From Niveibacterium umoris (GTDB lineage: Bacteria > Pseudomonadota > Gammaproteobacteria > Burkholderiales > Rhodocyclaceae): a stretch of DNA of 64,000 nt. The translations under genes were made by a program, and so were the position numbers. The notes under the pieces were generated by a model that was given only the letters and a program-made list of their open reading frames with translations, was not told the origin of the DNA and searched no databases. Shown here piece after piece: positions 56,173 through 64,000 of this stretch (its first letter is position 1; each line of letters begins with the position of its first letter). The stretch covers positions 2,170,001-2,234,000 of the forward strand of contig NZ_JACIET010000001.1 in NCBI RefSeq assembly GCF_014197015.1, given 5' to 3'.

Positions 56173-57888
56173 CTACTTGAGCGGCGAGTTCTTGCGTTCG
56201 CGGCCGTACCGTTCAATTTCCGTGTACGGGACCGTGGTGGATTTCTGCTTACGCACATCGACCAGCGTGACGCGGTCGGTGCAGGAATAGCAGGGGTCGA
56301 TACTGGCAACGATCAACGGCGCATCCGACACCGTATTGCCGCGCAGCATGTAGCGCAGCGGCGGCCAGTTGGCGTAGGTCGGTGCGCGGCAACGCCAGCG
56401 GAACAGCTTCTGGTTGTCGCCGATCATGCTCCAGTGAATGTCTTCGCCGCGCGGGGCCTCGGCAAAGCCCAGCGCAAAAGCGTGCGGCTTGTAGCTGAAA
56501 CCCTGCACGAGGATCGGCCCTTCCGGCATGTTGGCCAGCGCGTGTTCGATGATCGCCAGCGAATCGAAGAACTCCTTCACCCGGATCAACACCCGCGAGA
56601 GCACATCGCAGCCGTCCATCACATGCAGGCCGAAGGGCAGATCGGCGTAGCCCGCGTACGGGTGATCGATGCGGATGTCCCGCTTGAAGCCGCTCGCGCG
56701 CACCAGCGGGCCGACCGGGCTGAAATCGCGCGCGACCTTCGGATCGAGCCGGCCGATGCCTTGCGTGCGTTGCTGCAGGTTTGGCGTTTCGAGCAGCATC
56801 TCGACCAGCGGCGTGACTTCGGCGCGAAGTTCGGCGACCAGCTTGAGGGTCTTGGTGCGCTCCTCCTTGAGGATGTCCCGCCGCACGCCGCCAACCAGAT
56901 TCATGCCGTAGGTCTTGCGCGCGCCGGTCAGCAATTCGGCCATCGTCATGGCCTTTTCCCGCACGCGGAAGAACTGCATGAAACCGGTATCGAAGCCGAC
57001 GAAGTGGCAGGCCAGCCCGATATTCAGCAGGTGACTGTGGAGACGTTCGACTTCGAGAAAGATGCTGCGGATCGCGTTGGCGCGTGGTGGCACGGTGATG
57101 CCCAGCGCGTTCTCGACCGAGGTCGTGTAGGCCACGCTGTGGGTGAAGCCGCAGATGCCGCACACGCGGTCGGCAAGGAAGGCGACTTCGTCGTAGCCCA
57201 TGCGCGTCTCGGCGAGTTTTTCCATGCCGCGGTGCACGTAGAACATGCGGTAGTCGGCATCGATGATGTCCTCGCCATCGACGAACAGGCGAAAGTGTCC
57301 CGGCTCGTCGGAGGTGATGTGCAGCGGGCCGAGCGGCACCACGCGGCTCTCGCCGGTCGCATCATTGACGAACTGGTAGGTCTCGGTGTCGGCGGTCGGC
57401 GCGGGGCGCTGGTTGTAGCCCATGGTGTCCTTGCGCAACGGATGCAGGCCCTCGGGCCAGTCGTCGGGCAGCACCAGGCGACGTTCGTCCGGCAGGCCTA
57501 CCGCGCGCAGACCGAACATGTCGCGCACTTCGCGCTCGCCCCACACCGCGGCCGGCACGCGCGGCGTGACCGACGGGTATTCCTGGCTCACCGGGTCCAC
57601 CAGCACGCGCACGACCACCCAGCTCTTCACCAGGCCTTCCATCGACAGCACGTAGTACACCGCGAAATTGCCGTTGAGCGTGCGTTCGTCGTTGCCGAAA
57701 AGCACCGACAGCCAGCCACCGTGCTCGTAGTAAAGCCAGGCAACGACCTCTGGCAGGGCGTCCGGCTTCACGGTAATGGTCACCTGGTCAACGGCCTGCC
57801 AGGCCTCTTCGATCACCGCGGCAGGGAACTTCTCGCGCACTGCGGCGACGTAGTTCGCGCCAATCCGGGTCTGATCCGTTACGGCCAT
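56173..57888 (-). CDS. hyfG: Group 4 [NiFe] hydrogenase large subunit, HyfG/HycE type
   Basis: A 571-residue catalytic subunit fused, as in E. coli, from a NuoC-like N-terminal domain (about 1-170) and a NuoD-like catalytic domain. Both nickel-ligand motifs are intact: L1 RVCGICGFTH and L2 DPCYSCTDR. Exactly 32 residues follow the Arg of L2 (starting VTLVDVRKQK, ending RKNSPLK), matching the tail removed by HycI in E. coli HycE. It should therefore be an active proton-reducing enzyme. Confidence 0.96.
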   Translation of the reverse strand: MAVTDQTRIGANYVAAVREKFPAAVIEEAWQAVDQVTITVKPDALPEVVAWLYYEHGGWLSVLFGNDERTLNGNFAVYYVLSMEGLVKSWVVVRVLVDPVSQEYPSVTPRVPAAVWGEREVRDMFGLRAVGLPDERRLVLPDDWPEGLHPLRKDTMGYNQRPAPTADTETYQFVNDATGESRVVPLGPLHITSDEPGHFRLFVDGEDIIDADYRMFYVHRGMEKLAETRMGYDEVAFLADRVCGICGFTHSVAYTTSVENALGITVPPRANAIRSIFLEVERLHSHLLNIGLACHFVGFDTGFMQFFRVREKAMTMAELLTGARKTYGMNLVGGVRRDILKEERTKTLKLVAELRAEVTPLVEMLLETPNLQQRTQGIGRLDPKVARDFSPVGPLVRASGFKRDIRIDHPYAGYADLPFGLHVMDGCDVLSRVLIRVKEFFDSLAIIEHALANMPEGPILVQGFSYKPHAFALGFAEAPRGEDIHWSMIGDNQKLFRWRCRAPTYANWPPLRYMLRGNTVSDAPLIVASIDPCYSCTDRVTLVDVRKQKSTTVPYTEIERYGRERKNSPLK

Positions 57889-57891
57889 GTC

Positions 57892-59490
57892 TTATTGCCT
57901 CCTTGCCAGTAGCGGCGGCCACCACGAATCCGCGGCAGGCCCGTTCTTGTTGTCTTCGGAACCGCCCTGAACAGGCGCATCGGTCTTGACCTGGTCGCTG
58001 CCGACCAGCACCACGCGGGTCGCGTTGTCGAGCATGCGCACCACCGCGTCCGGTGCGCGAATGCCCATCACCAGCATCAGTGCGAGCAAGACGATCATCG
58101 GCAGCACCGTCAGCACGCCCGCTTCGCCCTTCGGCACTGCATCGGGCGCCGGGCCGAACACGGTGCCAGCAATCATCCGCACCAACCCGGCCAACACCAC
58201 CGTAAGCAGCAGCAGGCACACCACCATCAGCACGCCATGGCCGCTCTGGATGCCTGCGGTGACAACGAGGAATTCGCTGACGAAGATGTTGAAGGGCGGG
58301 AAACCGCCAAGCGCCAGTGCGCCCGCCGCGAGCATCACCCCGGTCAGCGGTGCCTTCTTCAGCAGCCCCTTGACGACATCCATGTCGGGCGAGCCGTACT
58401 TGAGCAGCACATTGCCCGAACCGCAGAACACCAGCGCCTTGGCAAGGCTGTGGTTGATCGTGTGCAGCAGCGCGGCCAGCACGCCGAGCGGGCCGCCGAT
58501 GCCGAAGCCGAGCGCGATCAAGCCCATGTTCTCGACACTGGAATAGGCAAGCAGGCGCTTGATGTTGCGCTGGCTGATGATGAAGAAAGCCGCGACCGCG
58601 ATCGACAACAGGCCGAACACCAGCAACAGGGTTTGCGGATAGGCCGGCCCGATTGTTTTCGACACCACCATGTAGAAGCGCACCACCACCAGCATCGCGC
58701 AGTTGAGCAGCACGGCAGAAAGCAGAGCACTGATCGGACTGGGCGCCTCCGAGTGTGCGTCGGGTAGCCAGGTGTGCATCGGGAAGAGGCCGGCCTTGGT
58801 GCCGAAGCCGATCAGCACGAAAACAAACGCCAACTTGACCAGCGTCGGGTCGAGCGCCTTGGCGTTCTCCAGCAGCACCGTCCAGTAGGCCGCCTCGCCG
58901 GCATGCGGCAGGATGCTCACCGCGTTCGAGTACACCAGCACCACACCGTAGAGGCCAAAGGCCACCCCCACCGTGCAGATCACGATGTACTTCCATGCCG
59001 CTTCGAGCGATGAGCGACGGCCGTAGAAGCCGACCAGGAAGACAGAGCCGAGCGTCGTGGCCTCGATCGCCACCCACATCATGATGATGTTGTTGGCGGT
59101 CGCCGCGAGCAGCATCGTGAAGACGAAGAGGTTGAAGATGCCGTAGTAGTCGCACAGCTTGCGGTTATCGATCTCGCCGGCGTGCAGTTCGTGGCCCATG
59201 TAGCCGATCGAATACAGCCCGGTCAGGAAGCCGACCACGCCGATCAGGCCGAGAAAGATCGCGCCGAGCGCATCGACGTACACCCAGTTGCCAAACGTGC
59301 CAAGCGCTCCGCCGGTCGTCACGCGGCACACCACCGTCAATGACAGTGCGAGCAGCAGCGCGATGCCGATGCCGTGAATGGCGGTCACCAGGGGCTTCGC
59401 GGCGGGCCCCAGCACGCGGCAGCCAAAGGCCAGCAACGCGGTGAGCAGCGGCGCAAGGAGCAGGGTCGAAAGCAGGTCCATCGGGATCAT
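57892..59490 (-). CDS. hyfF: Hydrogenase membrane subunit HyfF
   Basis: A 532-residue antiporter-like (NuoL/M/N family) integral membrane subunit with about 14 helices. Conserved features include the charged residue helix [14 protein letters not shown], the lysine-containing [20 protein letters not shown] and [15 protein letters not shown] hydrophilic tail of about 45 residues ends the protein. HyfF is one of three antiporter-like subunits here, which marks a Hyf-type (FHL-2) rather than a minimal Hyc complex and suggests proton translocation. Confidence 0.92.
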   Translation of the reverse strand: MIPMDLLSTLLLAPLLTALLAFGCRVLGPAAKPLVTAIHGIGIALLLALSLTVVCRVTTGGALGTFGNWVYVDALGAIFLGLIGVVGFLTGLYSIGYMGHELHAGEIDNRKLCDYYGIFNLFVFTMLLAATANNIIMMWVAIEATTLGSVFLVGFYGRRSSLEAAWKYIVICTVGVAFGLYGVVLVYSNAVSILPHAGEAAYWTVLLENAKALDPTLVKLAFVFVLIGFGTKAGLFPMHTWLPDAHSEAPSPISALLSAVLLNCAMLVVVRFYMVVSKTIGPAYPQTLLLVFGLLSIAVAAFFIISQRNIKRLLAYSSVENMGLIALGFGIGGPLGVLAALLHTINHSLAKALVFCGSGNVLLKYGSPDMDVVKGLLKKAPLTGVMLAAGALALGGFPPFNIFVSEFLVVTAGIQSGHGVLMVVCLLLLTVVLAGLVRMIAGTVFGPAPDAVPKGEAGVLTVLPMIVLLALMLVMGIRAPDAVVRMLDNATRVVLVGSDQVKTDAPVQGGSEDNKNGPAADSWWPPLLARRQ

Positions 59491-59494
59491 GTTG

Positions 59495-60145
59495 TCAGCC
59501 CTTCAGTGCCGTAAGTTGCCTCACGTCAAGCGTGTGCAGGGTGCGGTGAATCGTGCGCGCCAGCACCGCCATGATCACGACCGCGAAAACCGCGTCGGTA
59601 GCGATACCGACCTCGACCAGTTCGGGCGCCTTGTAGGCGAGCAAGGCCAGCGTCAGGTGGGCGCCGTTTTCCATCAGGCAGTAGCCGAAGATCTGCTTGA
59701 GCAGATTGCGCTGGCTGACGATGCAGACCAGTCCCAGCAGGAAGTGCCCGAGCGAGACACCTAGCGCCGGCTTGAGCTGCGCAACGACGGCCAGTTGCAC
59801 CGACGAGACTGCGTAGCACGACAGCCCGACGATGACGGCCGCCACCAGCACCAGCCATGCGGGTGAAAGCACCCCCGGCAACTCCTCGTCCTGGGCCAGC
59901 GGACCGAGTGCACGCAGCATGATCAGGGGCACCAGCACGACCTTGGTGACGAAGGCCGAGGCCGACCACAGATAGAGCTCGTGCGCGCCGTGTGATGTCG
60001 CCAGCGCGAGGAAGATCAGCACCAGCACAAAGGACTGCAGCGCATAGAGCTTTGCCGCCTGCGCCGTGCTGCGAGCGCCGGTCACCAGCAGCGAGGTGAC
60101 GATCAGCAATCCCGCAAGGCTGTTAACAATCAGTGTTCCGTTCAT
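59495..60145 (-). CDS. hyfE: Hydrogenase membrane subunit HyfE
   Basis: A 216-residue membrane protein with NuoK-like C-terminal part. Helices include [19 protein letters not shown] and the segment [21 protein letters not shown], whose Glu is the NuoK-type conserved acid. Found specifically in Hyf-type complexes. Start ATG 60145 lies 11 bp after the hyfD stop. Confidence 0.9.
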   Translation of the reverse strand: MNGTLIVNSLAGLLIVTSLLVTGARSTAQAAKLYALQSFVLVLIFLALATSHGAHELYLWSASAFVTKVVLVPLIMLRALGPLAQDEELPGVLSPAWLVLVAAVIVGLSCYAVSSVQLAVVAQLKPALGVSLGHFLLGLVCIVSQRNLLKQIFGYCLMENGAHLTLALLAYKAPELVEVGIATDAVFAVVIMAVLARTIHRTLHTLDVRQLTALKG

Positions 60146-60156
60146 GAACGACTCCG

Positions 60157-61596
60157 TTATCCAAGCCACGCGGCAGCGATGAAGCTGGATGCCACGCACA
60201 TCACGATCAACACGGCGAGTACCAGCTTGATCACGAGCGGCACCGGCTGTGCGTTCGCGACGGCTTCCGACGCCTCGCCGGGCGTCGTGTCACCGAACCA
60301 GCGCAGGAACCAGGCGAAACTCGCCACCGATTCGATCAGCGCCAGCACCACCAGCGGCAGCAGCAGAAGGTGCGCGGAAGAGAGCTGGAAGCCGGCCGAG
60401 AAGATCGCGAACTTGCTGAAGAACCCGTTGAAGGGCGGCACGCCGGTGATGCCCAGCGCCGCCACGCAGAAGCTCACACCCAGCAACGGCACATGACGCA
60501 GCAGCCCGCGCAGCGACGGCAGCATCCGCGTGCCGCAGCTGTAGCTGAGCGCGCCGGCCACCAGGAAGAACAGGCTCTTCGCGAAGGCGTGGTTGAAGAT
60601 GTGTGCGATACCACCGTTGAAGGCCAGTTGCGAGCCGAAGATCGACAGCGAGAGCGCCATGAAGATCAAGGACAACTGCGAGATCGTCGAGTACGCGAGC
60701 AGACGCTTCATGTCCTTCTGCGGCAGATACATCAGGAAGCCGTAGAGCATCGTGATCACCGCAGCAATGGTGCCGACCCAGCCGATGATCTCGGGCACCG
60801 CACCGGCGGAGTAGATGGCACGGGCGTAGATGTAGACGCCCACCTTGACCATCGACGCGGCGTGCAGGTAGGCGCTGACCGGTGTCGGCGCCTCCATCGC
60901 GTCCGGCAGCCAGGCATGCAGCGGCAGTTGCGCCGACTTGCCCCAGGCCGCAATCAGGATGCCGAGGAACACGACGACCTTTGCGCCCTCGCCAAGGCCG
61001 CTCAGCGACGTGAGCTCGAAGGAGCCGGTCTGCACGAAGAGGTAGGCAGCCGCGACGTAAAGCCCGATCGACGCCACATGGGTGATCAGCAACGCCTTGA
61101 TCGCCGACTGCAGCGCCTTCGGTTTCTCGTAATAGCCGATCAGCCCCCACGAACAGGCGCCAGTGATTTCGAAGAACACCAGCTGCCCGATCAGGGTCGA
61201 GGACAGCACCAGCCCCGCCATCGCACCGATGAACAGCAGCAGGAAGGCGTAATAGCGCGGTCGCCCTTCATGCGGGTGCTCACGGTTTCCAAGGCTCAGG
61301 TAGGCGGTCGAATACGCGATGACAAGGAAGCCGAGGGTCACTACCGCCACGGCCACCAGCACGCTGATGCGGTCTATCGTCAGCCCCATCAGCACCGTGC
61401 TGCCGAGCGACAGCAGCGCGGTGGTCGCTGCTGTCTTGCCGGCGGCGCTGAAGGCCAACGCGAGCTGGATCACGCTGAGCGACGCCAGCGCCGCAAACAG
61501 CAAGGCCACCCACTTCGCCATACGCTGCGGGCCGAGGACCGTCAGCGCAGCCCCCGCAAAGGGCAGCAGAATGGTCGCGAGCGCAAGGTTCTGCAT
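60157..61596 (-). CDS. hyfD: Hydrogenase membrane subunit HyfD
   Basis: A 479-residue antiporter-like subunit with about 14 helices: VFFEITGACSWGLIGYYE holds the conserved Glu, AWGKSAQLPLHAWLPDAMEAP the conserved Lys, and MKRLLAYSTISQLSLI the broken-helix region. In E. coli, HyfD is unique to hydrogenase-4. It begins 16 bp after hyfC. Confidence 0.92.
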   Translation of the reverse strand: MQNLALATILLPFAGAALTVLGPQRMAKWVALLFAALASLSVIQLALAFSAAGKTAATTALLSLGSTVLMGLTIDRISVLVAVAVVTLGFLVIAYSTAYLSLGNREHPHEGRPRYYAFLLLFIGAMAGLVLSSTLIGQLVFFEITGACSWGLIGYYEKPKALQSAIKALLITHVASIGLYVAAAYLFVQTGSFELTSLSGLGEGAKVVVFLGILIAAWGKSAQLPLHAWLPDAMEAPTPVSAYLHAASMVKVGVYIYARAIYSAGAVPEIIGWVGTIAAVITMLYGFLMYLPQKDMKRLLAYSTISQLSLIFMALSLSIFGSQLAFNGGIAHIFNHAFAKSLFFLVAGALSYSCGTRMLPSLRGLLRHVPLLGVSFCVAALGITGVPPFNGFFSKFAIFSAGFQLSSAHLLLLPLVVLALIESVASFAWFLRWFGDTTPGEASEAVANAQPVPLVIKLVLAVLIVMCVASSFIAAAWLG

Positions 61597-61612
61597 GATT
61601 GGGCTGGGCTCC

Positions 61613-62551
61613 TCAGAGGCCGGTGAGATAGAAAACGAAAGCCAGCACCGCGCAACCGAATCCGATCCAGGTCACGCGCGAGGTCATCAGGAAGCGGCCG
61701 CGCGCCATGCTGTTCTCGATCAGGCCGGCCAGCACGAAGATCGCCAGCAGCTTCAGGGGCAATGCGATAGCCGCGACGGCGAGTGCGCCGATTTCAAGCG
61801 TCGGCGCATTTCCGAAAGGCAGGAAAACGCCGATCAGGAACTGCGCCATGACAATCTTCTTCAGCCCGAGTCCCAGTTTGAGTACCGCCAGCGAGGGGCC
61901 GGAATACTCGGTCAGCGGGCCTTCCTGCAGTTCCTGCTCGGCCTCGGCCATGTCGAAGGGCAGCTTGCCCATCTCGATGAAGACGGTGAAGGCGAACGCC
62001 AGCAGCGCCAGCAGGATCGCCATCGGTGCCTGCAGGTAACCACCGGCAATCGATGCGCTGATGCTGCCCAGATTGGTGCTGCCTTCGACCAGTGCCACGA
62101 CGACCAGCGAGAGGATCATGGTCGGTTCGACCAGTACCCCCATCGTCAGCTCGCGGCCGGCGCCGATGCCGGCAAATGAACTGCCGGAGTCGATGCCCGA
62201 CAGGGCAAAGAAGAAGCGCGCCAGGGCGAAGACGTAGGCGAAGGTGATGAGGTCGGCGACCGCGCTGACCGGCGAATGGCGGGTGAATACCGGCAGCGCC
62301 ATCGCCAGCAGCAGCATGGTGCTGAGCACGATGTAAGGCGCCGCGCGGAAGACAAGGCCGGAGGATTCCGGTGCGAGGTCCTGACGTTTGATCAGCTTGA
62401 TGATGTCGCGGTAATCCTGCAGCACGCCGGGGCCGCGCCGCGAGTGCATGCGCGCCCGGATCATGCGCGACACGCCGGTCATGAGCGGCGCGATCGCGAG
62501 CAGCGCAAGGGCCTGCAGGATGGCAAGAAATGACATGGTGAGAGTCGGCAT
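61613..62551 (-). CDS. hyfC: Hydrogenase membrane subunit HyfC (NuoH-like)
   Basis: A 312-residue membrane subunit that anchors the hydrophilic arm. RRGPGVLQDYRDIIKLIKRQ is the NuoH quinone-chamber-like loop, and MGKLPFDMAEAEQEL and EGPLTEYSGPSLAVLKLG are the conserved acidic loops. A second in-frame ATG five codons in (at 62536) is an alternative start. Nine bp after hyfB. Confidence 0.93.
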   Translation of the reverse strand: MPTLTMSFLAILQALALLAIAPLMTGVSRMIRARMHSRRGPGVLQDYRDIIKLIKRQDLAPESSGLVFRAAPYIVLSTMLLLAMALPVFTRHSPVSAVADLITFAYVFALARFFFALSGIDSGSSFAGIGAGRELTMGVLVEPTMILSLVVVALVEGSTNLGSISASIAGGYLQAPMAILLALLAFAFTVFIEMGKLPFDMAEAEQELQEGPLTEYSGPSLAVLKLGLGLKKIVMAQFLIGVFLPFGNAPTLEIGALAVAAIALPLKLLAIFVLAGLIENSMARGRFLMTSRVTWIGFGCAVLAFVFYLTGL

Positions 62552-62560
62552 CGCAGGCTC

Positions 62561-64000
62561 CTAGACCGTAACCAGCAGCAGGATCACCAGGGTGGCGACG
62601 ACGTAGAGGCAGTACACGCGGAAGTCCCCGTGCTGCAACCACTGCACCTTGCGCCCCAGCCACTGCACCGCTTGCACCGTGCGTGTCGTGACCTGTGCAT
62701 CCCACACCGGTTCGACGCGGGTCGCGGCCCCGATCGACCAGTCGAGCGCGCGATGCGCCGGACGCGACGGATTCAGCCAGTCGCGCAGTGCATACAGCGG
62801 CGCAAACATGTCGCCGATGGGCTGCGCGAGGCCACGCGACGACACGGTCATCGACGCTTCCTGACCGTAGCCGCAGGCCCAGGATTCGCCACCGTGGCGA
62901 CGCCCCAGGCGCGAGCCGGTGAGCACGGTAATCAGCAGCAGCGGCGCTACCGGTATCGAGATCAACAGCACCGTGAGCACCGGTGTCGACAACACCGCCT
63001 GAACCGGGTCGCCAGGGAAGACCCAGGTACCCGCGCCCACCATCGGCGCAGCCGCGTGCGTCAGCGAGGCCGCCACGCCTGCCATCACCGGCGCAACCCA
63101 CGACGCACCGACACCAAGCGCCACGATCAACCCGCCCAGCAAGGCCAGGCTGATCACCATGCTGAGCGGGGCTTCGCGCGCCGCTTCCGCGTGGGCGCTG
63201 CGCGGCTGGCCGGAGAAACAGATGCCGTATGCCTTGACGAAACACATCGCCGCGAGCGCGCCAGTCAGGGCCAGCATCACCATGCCGACCGGGCCGGCAA
63301 GGCGCGTCGCAAGATCGCCACCACGCGCCATCGCGAACAGCGCCTGGTAGGTGAACCACTCGCTGACGAAACCATTGAGCGGGGGCAAGGCCGAGATCGC
63401 CATCGCACCGACAAGGAAGGCTGCCGCGGTCCACGGCATGCGTTTGGCGAGTCCGCCCAAAAGCTCCATGTTCTTGGTGTGGGTGCGATACAGGATCGAG
63501 CCGGCACCGAGGAACAGCAGTCCCTTGAACACGGCGTGATTGAGCAGGTGGTAGAAGGCGGCCAGGAGTCCGACCGCCGCCAGCATGGCATTGTGTTCGG
63601 CAAGACCGATCATGCCGACGCCGACCCCCATCAGGATGATCCCGACGTTCTCGACCGACGAGTAGGCAAGCAAGCGCTTGAGGTCCTGCTCGGCGAGCGC
63701 GTAGAGCACGCCGAGCACCGCCGACACGGCGCCGAAACCGAGCACCAGCATGCCCCACCAGGTGGCACTCGCACCCAGCAGATCGATGCCCACCTTGATG
63801 ATGCCGAAGACGCCGATCTTCACCATCACGCCCGACATCAAGGCCGAGGCATGCGACGGCGCCGCGGGGTGCGCGCGCGGCAGCCAGCCATGCAAGGGCA
63901 CCATGCCGGCCTTGGCGCCAAAGCCGAAGAAGGCCAGCAGGAACACCAGCGAGGCGAGGCCCGGCGACAGGCGCAGCGCGCGGAAGCTGTCGAAATCAAG
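62561..64000 (-). CDS. hyfB: Hydrogenase membrane subunit HyfB, 5' end outside window
   Basis: 480 C-terminal codons of an antiporter-like subunit; the reading frame is open to the window edge, so the start is missing (E. coli HyfB has about 670 residues). Visible features are [56 protein letters not shown] and a C-terminal amphipathic/long-helix region ending in a final membrane segment (CLYVVATLVILLLVTV). It is the first gene visible of the hyf operon; hyfA may lie beyond. Confidence 0.92.
   Translation of the reverse strand, partial: LDFDSFRALRLSPGLASLVFLLAFFGFGAKAGMVPLHGWLPRAHPAAPSHASALMSGVMVKIGVFGIIKVGIDLLGASATWWGMLVLGFGAVSAVLGVLYALAEQDLKRLLAYSSVENVGIILMGVGVGMIGLAEHNAMLAAVGLLAAFYHLLNHAVFKGLLFLGAGSILYRTHTKNMELLGGLAKRMPWTAAAFLVGAMAISALPPLNGFVSEWFTYQALFAMARGGDLATRLAGPVGMVMLALTGALAAMCFVKAYGICFSGQPRSAHAEAAREAPLSMVISLALLGGLIVALGVGASWVAPVMAGVAASLTHAAAPMVGAGTWVFPGDPVQAVLSTPVLTVLLISIPVAPLLLITVLTGSRLGRRHGGESWACGYGQEASMTVSSRGLAQPIGDMFAPLYALRDWLNPSRPAHRALDWSIGAATRVEPVWDAQVTTRTVQAVQWLGRKVQWLQHGDFRVYCLYVVATLVILLLVTV

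Overview
The window is about 64 kb of high-GC, densely coding chromosomal DNA. It looks like a betaproteobacterium, probably of the Rhodocyclales or a close relative. Pointers are the petA-petB-petC-sspA-sspB order typical of Betaproteobacteria, the argP/argO pair, a MaeB-type malic enzyme, DUF4124 and DUF3379 proteins, and many signalling proteins. These are family-level impressions from reading the protein sequences; no database search was run. I see no insertion sequence, prophage, CRISPR array or rRNA.

Layout. 0-7 kb: GNAT acetyltransferase, glnS, a response regulator with PAS-GGDEF-EAL output, an ECF sigma/anti-sigma pair, a TfoX C-terminal-domain protein and a DUF2087 protein. 7-17 kb: fluoride channel crcB, divergent argO/argP, a methyltransferase, a DUF4124 protein, an M13 metallopeptidase, a putative gluzincin and a large membrane sensor kinase. 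17-22 kb: a glutamine synthetase-like/class III aminotransferase/GntR operon with paired palindromic operators, then a CPA1 cation/proton antiporter. 22-27 kb: an unusual Wzz-type polysaccharide co-polymerase fused to a degenerate tyrosine-recombinase fold, a lipoprotein, and an MFS transporter coupled to an exported peroxiredoxin. 27-33 kb: two paralogous chemoreceptors flanking rtcB, tRNA-Arg(CCU) and a solute-binding protein. 33-37 kb: sspB, sspA and cytochrome bc1. 37-47 kb: CoA-transferase/LysR pair, quinone oxidoreductase, maeB, a secreted single-Cache protein, a LivK-like binding protein, an orphan ParA and an alpha/beta hydrolase. 47-64 kb: an anaerobic fermentation block.

The fermentation block contains adhE, then hydN-fdhF-fdhD on the plus strand. 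These converge on a minus-strand operon hyfB-C-D-E-F-G-H-I-hycH-hycI, in which hyfB is cut by the window edge. Together they encode most of a formate hydrogenlyase: a cysteine (not selenocysteine) formate dehydrogenase H, a ferredoxin-like electron carrier, a membrane-bound group 4 [NiFe] hydrogenase with intact metal ligands, and dedicated maturation factors. An FNR-like box lies upstream of hydN.

The most unusual item is the Wzz/recombinase-fold fusion at 22270-24306. Other points of interest are FliA-like promoters in front of both chemoreceptors and the secreted Cache protein, and the GATC-centred operator pair controlling the glutamine synthetase-like operon. Start codons were chosen by ribosome-binding site, overlap with neighbours and family length, and several differ from the longest open frame.
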